Assembly: GCA_036346255.1 (NCBI GenBank)
Contig: CM070633.1
Span: 35,246,192 to 35,310,191, forward strand
From: Ampelocalamus luodianensis
Lineage: Eukaryota; Streptophyta; Magnoliopsida; Poales; Poaceae
Direction: 5' to 3'
DNA length: 64,000 nucleotides
Shown here: positions 56,276 through 64,000 of the stretch, piece by piece
How the letters are laid out: each line of letters opens with the position of its first letter
Position numbering within the stretch: position 1 is the first letter of the stretch
Program-made: the position numbers and the translations under genes
The notes under the pieces: model-generated
Database searches by the model: none
Told to the model about the DNA's origin: nothing
Seen by the model: the letters and a program-made list of their open reading frames with translations, nothing else

Positions 56276-59200
56276 TATAATAGTCAAAGTCTGACTTATT
56301 ACATACTACGACCGCCAAATTCAAAGTAAAGTATCAAGTAGCAATGAAGTAAATAAATAAAGCAAAAGACCAAGTAGTGGTATGCCCATCACCCATCGAC
56401 AACCGATCGGGGTTTAAATGATAGACACTACTCGTTAGTGTCACCCAAGTCAACACTAACGAGATCGTCATACTCATAATCTTCCTCACTGAAAAGGCCA
56501 AGAAACATCCGCCGAGTACAAGTGTACTCGCAAGTCTTACACAAATAAAAATAGTTATGCATAAGGGTCATTCAAGGGATGGCTCATATTGGTTTAGTTT
56601 TGCGAAAGAGACGCAACAATTAACATCCTACACATACTAGTTTTTCATGTGCCCATTTAAAAATCAGATTTGAAGTAGAAGTAAAGCATATGGTAAAGTA
56701 TTTTAGTAATAAACAATTTAATCATACCAGGACCAAAGTGGCATCCCACTTTGATGAACTAAACACATGAACATCCCGTTCATGACGAATACCAAGTTCA
56801 CCCACAATTTTAATTAAAAAGTCTAACAATAGTAACTCCAGAACTCAAGCGGTTGTCCATAACAGTGGACACGCTATTCGAATAGATTGATACCTGCAGG
56901 TGTACTACTTTACCCACACGACTTGATTAGCTGTTAGCCTCCGGATGCCTCCGAATATAGCACACTTCCTATGGTGTGCCGGCCGGGTAAATCAAGATAC
57001 GGTCGTTTTTAGCAAGACGATTCCATTGGCTAAGTCCTCAACCTGTGGCTCCTAGGAACATAAGACGTTACAGCCTTTATGCCCTATCGGCCCCAAAAGG
57101 AACATAGGATTTCACGGTCCTATGCACTTACAATTACACCACCGTGGGACCCAACACAACAAAACCTTCCCCCTACTTAACCATACGGCTCCCAACCCGC
57201 GTGTGGCAGCATGAGTGTACTTGAATTAACGACGTTACCAAAGTTCGGTCCTCAATTGTCGGACAAGTCCTTCCACTTACCCATTGCTCGTGCACAAGCA
57301 CCATCACTAACCAACACTTGTCCAGACCAAAAGCTCATTTAAAAATGACAAAATTTAACTCATAGAACAGCTACAAAGATCTGAAGTATAAATCATAAAA
57401 TGAGAGTTGTGTTTGTCCCAAAACCATGGGGTTATTCCCGACGATCGAACCACCGTGTCGGACTTGCGGCTAAGCAATTCTATAACCCATAATTCACACA
57501 TCCTATCTTAAGCATATAGGAGTTGGCATAATTCAAGATTAACCTCAAGCATAGGACATAACTAAACTACACATCACAAAAATATGGACATAATCAAAAT
57601 AGCATGCAAGCAATTATCATTGCACTAACTTAACCAAAACTGGGATCAAATATGATGCAAAAGAAAGTTCAAATGATGCTTGCCTTGCTGGTACAGTAGC
57701 TGCTCACTCTCAGTAGCGTAAGTGTCGATATCAATATGCTCGGGATCTATATAATTATAACATCAAATAAATACCGAGAAAACAACTCAAAAACCAAAAT
57801 GCTCAAAAATGCATGATTTTACTACAGTAGTTAGGTTGTGATTTTAGATGGATTTAGGTAAAAGAATTATTCCGTTTGGAGTTATGAGTTGGAAGTTATG
57901 CTATTTTGAATTTCAGGTTTCATTAAACCTTAAGTCATGTAATTTAATTATTTGGCCAAAATTTGTAGAACAGTGGTGGGGTAAAGGATTACATAGGTAA
58001 ATAGGTAATGTTAATACAAGTTCAGAATAGTTGAGTTTGTCCCATTTGGAGTTTTTATGATTTAGTTATGTATTTTCAAAGTTATCAACCTTTTTTTTAG
58101 TATAACAATAATGGAATTAAAGATTATATTCTCCCAAAAATAGTTTCTGTGACAGAGGTAATATGGAGACCATTTTTAGAATTAAGTTCACTGAAAATGA
58201 AAATTATCAAAAGTGGTCTCACTGTTTTTGGAGTTTCCAATAATTACTTATGCATTTTTGAAGTTATCAATCATTTTTTTCTATTGTACAAATAATGGTT
58301 TTAATGGATTAATCTCCAAATAAAGCTCTCTGCTACAGAGACAGGTTTGAAACTAATTTTAATATAAAGTTTACTAAAAGTGAAAATTTCCAGAAGTGGT
58401 TTCATGCGATTTGGAGTTAAAATGATTTAGTTATGTATTTTAGAAGTTATTCATATTTTTCAGTGTATAAATAACTGATCTCGAATTTACTAAAGTGATT
58501 ATTACTTTTCCCACCGAGCGCTTCCCAGCCAAAGTCACTGACTTGCGGGCCCAGGTCAAAGTTTTGACCCAGTCCACACCCAAGGTTAGCTCGGTGAATT
58601 GAGAGAAAACGTATTCGGAAAATCGTCTCCAAACACAAAAGCGTAAACTCGTATTTGAACTACCCAGAGTACGTGTTCTATTAGGGAAAACATAAACTAG
58701 CAACTACGCAACCACTTAACGGTCCAAAAGGCCCACATGTAAGCGGCTGTTTAACTCGTTAAGACATCATTTAACGCTAATGATTGGAGTTAAACGTCAA
58801 ATGACATGCTACAGTGTTGGTCCGCAGACGCGAAGACGGCAATAAAGGCTGTCGCTTGCTTGCCCGGCGGCTCGCCGGCGAACCAGGTCACGGCGGCGCC
58901 ATCCAAGGGTAGGGATAGCTGCGCAATAGCAATGCGCAACTAAGGGCGGTAGTTAGAGTGCCCGTGGTGGACTACACCGGCGGCTAGCCGACGGGGAGCG
59001 GCGGCGGGTTATACGGCAAGGGTGCATGTAGCTAAACCGAGTTTCTCAGTACAATCTCGTGGTTGCTTATGCTACCTAAAGGTTTAGGGAGGTCACCTGG
59101 AGCTGTGAGAAGCTTGGGGAAGGCCGAGGCTGGCTGGAGCAGTGACGGCGCCGGAGAAGAAGAGTGGCGGCGATGCGGCTTTGCGAGGAGAGAAAACCCT

Positions 59201-60557
59201 GAGCAAAACCAAGACCAGTGAGTGCTTGGATCAGCTCCAGGAACTCAAGGTCAAGCTATAAGAGCAAAGAATCGAAGGATAGCTTACCAAAATGAAGTGG
59301 GAGATGAAGAGGTTGGGCTACGGCCGAAAATGAGACAATCCTCAATTCAATAGAAGCCTGTCATGCAATCACGAAATTGATTGAGGGGTTTAGATCAGTG
59401 GACTAAAGCATACAAGGTGACGCGGTGGTTTGAGGATAATACCTCTTGACAACGAAGAAAGCTTGAAGATGTCCGCGGGTGCGCGCTCTAGAGCCGCCGA
59501 GAGCACGATCACGGTCCAGGAGCTACAAGCAAAGATATGAACTGAGATGAGCAAAAATGGAAACGACATGGAAGGTGGAAGAGGGAGGAACCATGCAGAG
59601 GAAGCTCACCGGAGTAGAGACCGAGAACGAGATTCCTTCCCCTCAGCCGATAAGAGGAGAAGTGAGCGGCATTTAGGGTTCGGAGGTGTCTTAAGCACGG
59701 GAAAGTGACGGAGTGGAGCGGCGAAGAGAGGAAGCTCGGGAGTGGCCAACGGACGCGGTGGATTGACGGCGTCGACGGAGGTGCTCGAGGCGTCGCGGCC
59801 GCGTGCACACGGATGCTGAGGGCACCGTGGAGGTCGAGGATGGAGTCGGCAACACGCCCCACCGGTCGGTGAGACTAAGCGCGCGCGCGAGCGAGTTAAA
59901 TGATTTGAGGCGACCGTTGGATCGCGAATGGGCGGACGAGATGAGTGGGGCATTCGGACGATCGAATGACGAGAGAGACTGGGCGTTGGATGAGGATCTA
60001 ACGGTTGCATGTGACGGTGCGTTTAGGTGGTTTGGCCGAGTCGGCTCGCGAGTCGACTCGAGCCCGAGGAACAGTAGCGACCGGTTAGGTTTTCACGGTT
60101 TGAGTGATAATTAAATTAGATTCACTACTTTGACCAGAGCTTTATAAATAAAAATAAATTTCATAAAATCCTCAAATAATTTGTGGGGGTTCCTGGGAAG
60201 ACATAGTTCCCATAAAAATTATAAAACCCTATTGTTCATAATATATTTTGTGATATTTAAATTCAAACTTAATGTATGTCTTTTAAGTTGGTTTGAATTT
60301 TCATTAGGTTCAACCTAGTTCCAAAAATTTTGGAAAAATTATATTTATTCATGAAAACTAATGTAGTATTTAATTAATTGGTTCCAGATGATGATCACAA
60401 CTTTTTATCACTGATTTGAATTGAAATGTGAATTTTGATGTGTATGTTCACCTCAAATTAGATTTTTCAAGTACAATATATTATGGAAATGTTTGAAATC
60501 AATAATGCATGCTAATGAAATACATATTAATCCATTTTAATTGTTGGGGCTGTGACA
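56276..60557 (-). repeat. 3' LTR of the right-hand gypsy element
   Basis: On the - strand it begins TGTCACAGCCCC at 60557, straight after a polypurine tract (AAGGGGGGAGGT) and 181 bases past the pol stop. Order of blocks matches the other LTRs: AT-rich start, GC-rich block (58850-60000), ~182 bp tandem units (58046-58460), then AT-rich end. The 3' end at 56276 (...CTATTATACA) is a best guess from TG/CA rules; the resulting 4.3 kb is longer than the relatives, so an insertion inside it or a different end is possible. Confidence 0.55.
58046..58460 (-). repeat. ~182 bp tandem units in LTR
   Basis: TTTGGAGTTnnnATGATTTAGTTATGTATTTT starts near 58046, 58227 and 58410 with moderate divergence. Reversed, it matches the tandem block at 39365-39850, a shared LTR character. 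Confidence 0.8.
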
Positions 60558-60737
60558 AACCTCCCCCCTTACAAAAGATCTCGAACCGAGATCTGGGTAG
60601 AGAAGAATTAGAAAGTTTTCATTAGAAGTTATAATTTATGTTGTCTTGATTTCCTTCAAAGATAGTGTTGAAAGGTTATAGTTATGCTATAATTACATTG
60701 ATATGTTTTACCTTTCCTTTCTTGATACGAAGGCGCT

Positions 60738-61316
60738 TCATGTAGAGAAGAGGTCTGGATAAGCCGCTAGCATCCGGTCTTCACGTTCCCAAGTTGCTTC
60801 ATCTTCCGTGTGGTTGCTCCATTGGACCTTGACGAACTTGATGTCACGATTCCTTTTCTTGCGCTCGGTTTCTTCGAGGATACGAATCGGGCTCTCTCGA
60901 TAAGATAGGTCGGGTTGCAAGTCGAGTTCGTCCAACTCGGTTGCTTCCGTTGGGACTCGAAGACATTTCTTGAGTTGGGAGACATGGAAGACGTTATGCA
61001 CGTCTGAAAGTGATGGTGGCAACTCCAACCGGTAGGCCACCGATCCCAACTTAGCTAGAATACGGAAAGGTCCAATATAGCGAGGTGCTAATTTACCTTT
61101 GATTTGGAAGCGACGAACTCCTTTCATAGGAGAGACTTTAAGATAAACGTGATCATCCACTTCGAAACTCAACTCGCGACGACGACGGTCGGCATATGAC
61201 TTCTGACGTGATTGAGCCGTCCTAAGTCGTTCACGAATGACACGAACTTGTTCTTCAGCATCTTCCACCAAGGTTGGGCCATAGAATGGCCTCTCCCCGG
61301 CTTCAGACCAGTTCAA
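60738..61316 (-). pseudogene. Gypsy pol: integrase C-terminus with chromodomain
   Basis: Open for 192 codons, starting inside the LNWSEAGERPFYGP region. Includes RTAQSRQKSYADRRRRELSF, KGKLAPRYIGPFRILAK, SDVHNVFHVSQLKKCLRVP and a C-terminal chromodomain (KFVKVQWSNHTEDEATWERE). The domain is well preserved and near-identical in layout to 3989-4807. Separated from the upstream part by a frameshift around 61320-61380. Confidence 0.9.
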
Positions 61317-61382
61317 AGGTGTTTACAAGCTCTCCCATACAATGCTTCGAATGGTGACATCTGAATACTGGATTGGAAGCTG

Positions 61383-61610
61383 TTATTGTATGAGAACTCG
61401 GCAAACGGTAAACATTTTTTTCCAACTATCGCTGTAGGATAACACGCAAGCCTGGAGAAGGTCTTCCAAAACTTGATTTACCCTCTCAGTTTGTCCATCC
61501 GTTTGCGGGTGATAAGCGGAGCTAAGGGATAGGTTGGTCCCCATTGCTTGATGCAAGCAGTTCAGAAATGAGAGGTGAATTGGGGACCTCATGCAAACAA
61601 TCACTTTGGG
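61383..61610 (-). pseudogene. Gypsy pol: integrase core, second part
   Basis: The frame carries SAYHPQTDGQTERVNQVLED (catalytic Glu) and SWKKMFTVC, where normally the sequence would run ...LPYAEFAYN; a small indel at about 61410 shifts frame again. The upstream SPIHLSFLNCLHQAMGTNL is readable as the segment preceding it. Confidence 0.85.
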
Positions 61611-61885
61611 TACCCGTGGAGACAAACAATTCTTGAAATATAAAGTTCTGCTAGCTTGGCCCCGTTGTAGGTGGTTTTGACAGGAATAAAATGGGCAACC
61701 TTGGTTAAACGATCCACAATCACCCATATAGAATCAAATCCAATTTTAGTTCTAGGAAGGCCGGTGATGAAATCCATGCCAACTTCTTCCCATTTCCACT
61801 GGGGAATGGGCAGGGGATCTAGAGTACCAGCTGGCTTCAAATGCTCAGCCCTAACTCTTTGACATAGATCACACTCGGCCACATA
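61601..61885 (-). pseudogene. Gypsy pol: integrase core, first part
   Basis: Begins YVAECDLCQRVRAEH, then GMDFITGLPRTKIGFDSIWV, VDRLTKVAHFIPVKTTYNG and RIVCLHGYPK before a frameshift near 61610. Only the first catalytic Asp lies here. The second (normally within IVSDRGSQF) is scrambled by the shift, so this integrase is probably inactive. Confidence 0.88.
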
Positions 61886-62161
61886 CTATGCAACGTGCCG
61901 CTTCATTCGGCTCCACCACAGTTTCTTTTTCAAATCTTGATACATTTTCGTACTCCCAGGGTGGATAGAGAATTTTGAGTTATGAGCCTCCTTGAGAATC
62001 AATTCCCTCAAGTGGCGATCAAATGGTACCACCATACGGTTTCCAGACCATAGAGTACCTTGTGCATCTTGCTTAAAACATTTAGCCTTGCCTTGTTTCA
62101 TTAATTCTAAAATTTGAGCCACTTCTAAATCAGTTTTCGGGCTTCCTAATCTGGTCCTCAA
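61886..62161 (-). pseudogene. Gypsy pol: RNase H/integrase linker and zinc region
   Basis: This continues pol in a frame overlapping the upstream end by 4 bases (a shift near 62160). It includes LILKEAHNSKFSIHPGSTKM and WWSRMKRHV. It ends at TAG 61886-61888, directly before YVAECDLCQR, which continues in the same frame, so a single nonsense change splits the HHCC zinc region. Confidence 0.88.
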
Positions 62162-63999
62162 GTGTGCAAGTCACACTTGAGGGTCGCAAGCGAACCTTCT
62201 TCAACTATCTCCGGTGTAGGCCTTGCAATGCGGCACATATACCCATGAGAAAAAGGAGTTCTGACAAGCGATTGCATTGAGATTTTACGCTCAATGCGTC
62301 GGCCTGACATTAGCCTTCCTGGATGGTAATGGAGTCCCATATCATAATCTTTAATCAACTCAAGCCATCTTCTTTGCCTCAAGTTTAGGTCGGCTTGGGT
62401 GGAAATATATTTAAGGCTCTTATGGTCGGTGTAGATCTCGCAGCGATTACCGATGAGGTAATGTCGCAAAATCTTCAAGGCATGAACTACAGCTGCGAGC
62501 TCTAGGTCGTGTGTGGGATAATTGGCCTCATGGGGCCTCAATTGCCTCGATGCATAGGCCACCACTTGGCCCTCCTGCATGAGCACACAACCGAGCCCGT
62601 GGCGAGATGCATCACAGTAGATATCAAAGCTCTTGTGAATGTCTGGCAGAACAAGCACGGGAGCTTCTGTCAGGCATTCTTTCAGGGTTTGGAAGCTTTG
62701 CTCGCATTCTGCTGTCCACTCAAATTTCTTTTCTTTCTTTAGAAGTTGGGTCATAGGCTTTGCAATTTTCGAGAAATTCTTGATGAACCTACGGTAGTAT
62801 CCCGCAAGTCCAAGAAAACTACGAATGTCAGTGACGCTCTTGGGTTGCTTCCACTCAAGGACATCTTGCACCTTACTAGGATCAACAGCGACACCGCCCT
62901 TAGATAGGATATGACCCAATAAACTAACCTCTCGAAGCCAAAACTCACACTTGCTGAATTTGGCATACAGCTGATGGTGGCGAAGCTTTTCTAACACTAG
63001 TCTCAAGTGTTGCTCGTGCTCAAGATCAGACTTAGAGTAGATAAGGATATCGTCGATGAAGACAACTACAAACTGATCCAAATACTCCATGAATACCGAA
63101 TTCATGAGGTTCATGAAATAGGCTGGGGCATTGGTCAAACCAAAGGACATGACTGTGTACTCGTACAACCCGTAACGAGTAGAGAAGGCGGTCTTCGGAA
63201 TGTCTTCGGTTCTAACTTTAATCTGATGGTAGCCTAACCTCAAGTCAATTTTGGAGAACACCTGAGCTCCACTAAGCTGGTCAATTAGGTCATCGATCCG
63301 CGGAAGCGGATACTTGTTCTTGACGGTGACCTCATTCAACGGACGGTAGTCAACACACATCTGTAGACTCTTGTCTTTCTTCTTGACAAAGAGAGCCGGG
63401 CATCCCCAAGGCGAGGAGCTAGGCCTGATGAAACCCTTGTCTTGCAACTCCTTAAGTTGTTCTTTCAATTCTGCTGGCTCATTGGGTGGCATCCGATACG
63501 GCCTTTTTGAGATGGGCGCGGTACCGGGTGCAAGCTCAATGACAAACTCTACCTCTCGGTCAGGGGGCATGCCTGGAAGTTCTTCAGGGAACACATCAGG
63601 ATACTCACTCACTATTGGTACCTCCTCTAACTTAAGGGAGGTACTCGCCTCTAAGGCATATAGGTGAGAACTACCCACTAACGGTGCAAAGACGACCTGG
63701 ATGCCGTCCTCGCTAGTCACTGAGATAGACCGCTGGGCACAATCAATCTTCCCCTGAGTCTTAGATAACCAATCCATCCCTAAGATAACATCAATGCCCA
63801 CTGAACTTATCACTATTAAGTTTGCTGAAAAGTTAACATTTTGTATTTCAATTTTTACGTCCCTGCAGACTTGATCGGTGTAGAAAACCGACCCTGGGGA
63901 CTGAATATGATAAGGTGGGTGGAGTTTATGTATCTTGAATTGGTTAACTGCAGCATACTCGTTTTTAATAAATGAATGAGATGCTCCAGAATCAAATAA
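62158..63999 (-). CDS. pol: Gypsy pol: protease, reverse transcriptase, RNase H (partial, open at window edge)
   Basis: The frame is open from the window edge and reads LFDSGASHSFI (protease active site, about 63965-63999), DVILGMDWL, VFPEELPGMPPDREVEF and RPYRMPPNE. RT follows with FIRPSSSPWGCPALFVKKKD, QMCVDYRPLNEVT, YPLPRIDDLID, FSKIDLRLGYHQI, MSFGLTNAPAYFM and catalytic VVVFIDDILIYS. RNase H has DIYCDASRHGLGCVLMQ and YTDHKSLKY. It then loses register after DMGLHYHPGR where NVVADALSRK is expected, and ends at a stop at 62158. Catalytic residues of the three enzymes are present. True start and gag lie outside the window. Confidence 0.92.
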   Translation of the reverse strand, partial: LFDSGASHSFIKNEYAAVNQFKIHKLHPPYHIQSPGSVFYTDQVCRDVKIEIQNVNFSANLIVISSVGIDVILGMDWLSKTQGKIDCAQRSISVTSEDGIQVVFAPLVGSSHLYALEASTSLKLEEVPIVSEYPDVFPEELPGMPPDREVEFVIELAPGTAPISKRPYRMPPNEPAELKEQLKELQDKGFIRPSSSPWGCPALFVKKKDKSLQMCVDYRPLNEVTVKNKYPLPRIDDLIDQLSGAQVFSKIDLRLGYHQIKVRTEDIPKTAFSTRYGLYEYTVMSFGLTNAPAYFMNLMNSVFMEYLDQFVVVFIDDILIYSKSDLEHEQHLRLVLEKLRHHQLYAKFSKCEFWLREVSLLGHILSKGGVAVDPSKVQDVLEWKQPKSVTDIRSFLGLAGYYRRFIKNFSKIAKPMTQLLKKEKKFEWTAECEQSFQTLKECLTEAPVLVLPDIHKSFDIYCDASRHGLGCVLMQEGQVVAYASRQLRPHEANYPTHDLELAAVVHALKILRHYLIGNRCEIYTDHKSLKYISTQADLNLRQRRWLELIKDYDMGLHYHPGRLMSGRRIERKISMQSLVRTPFSHGYMCRIARPTPEIVEEGSLATLKCDLHT

Positions 64000-64000
64000 A

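Larger units (their letters stand above)
60558..63999 (-). mobile_element. Internal region of a second Tekay-type gypsy element, 5' part beyond window
   Basis: Pol runs right to left from protease through chromodomain to a polypurine tract and 3' LTR. It is the same family type as the left element but a separate insertion: domain wording is very close while LTR starts differ. It is less damaged than the left copy, with one long open frame covering protease, RT and RNase H. Confidence 0.93.

Overview
This window is plant nuclear DNA, almost certainly from a grass and most like rice (Oryza) in its repeats. The supporting signs are Stowaway and Tourist MITEs with canonical ends, chromodomain Ty3/gypsy elements with LTRs of about 3 kb, tRNA-derived and LINE-type retroposons, a MULE carrying a plant mobile domain, an intron-containing tRNA-Tyr, and a plant-specific FLZ zinc-finger gene with a GT-AG intron. 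I saw no bacterial, organellar, CRISPR or rRNA sequence. The window is dominated by nested mobile elements and has very few host genes.

Layout. 1-7568 is the 3' part of a degenerate Tekay/Del-type chromovirus on the + strand (gag, protease, RT, RNase H, integrase, chromodomain, then a 2.7 kb 3' LTR). 7.9-16 kb holds a tRNA-derived SINE with target duplications, a 1.67 kb insert flanked by a 22 bp direct repeat (a diverged relative lies at 43.6-45.3 kb), a short broken coding fragment, an inverted repeat around a copia-like primer-binding site, and a Pack-MULE-like element (about 11757-14275) with ~260 bp TIRs and a piece of an ABC-transporter ATPase. 16021-21510 is a 5.5 kb MULE-like element carrying a decayed plant mobile domain gene, an internal minisatellite and a nested hAT MITE. 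It ends about 340 bp upstream of the clearest intact host gene, a two-exon FLZ protein (21852-22494).

22.5-36 kb holds intergenic DNA, four MITEs or MITE-like elements, a solo LTR with perfect 5 bp TSDs (26577-29728), two LINE-type retroposons with TSDs, and a composite hAT element. 35.9-40.6 kb is a mosaic of LTR and pol fragments in both orientations. 41.7-42.8 kb contains a third LINE tail, a zinc-knuckle/RRM (eIF3g-like) gene with an in-frame stop, and tRNA-Tyr(GTA) on the - strand. 43-56 kb has a Stowaway, the second copy of the 1.67 kb repeat, an unrecognised proline/acidic ORF, a solo-LTR-like block rich in small palindromes, a hAT MITE with perfect 8 bp TSDs, and a ~340 bp decamer satellite. 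56.3-64.0 kb is a second chromovirus on the - strand, running off the right edge, with a better preserved pol and a long 3' LTR.

The host genes do not form a pathway. The functional candidates are the FLZ gene (SnRK1-scaffold family), tRNA-Tyr, and possibly the RRM gene. I found no clearly new biological system. The items most worth a second look are the PMD-MULE beside the FLZ promoter, the 22-bp-flanked paralogous repeat pair, the Pack-MULE, the inverted repeat around a copia-like PBS, and the palindrome-rich LTR.
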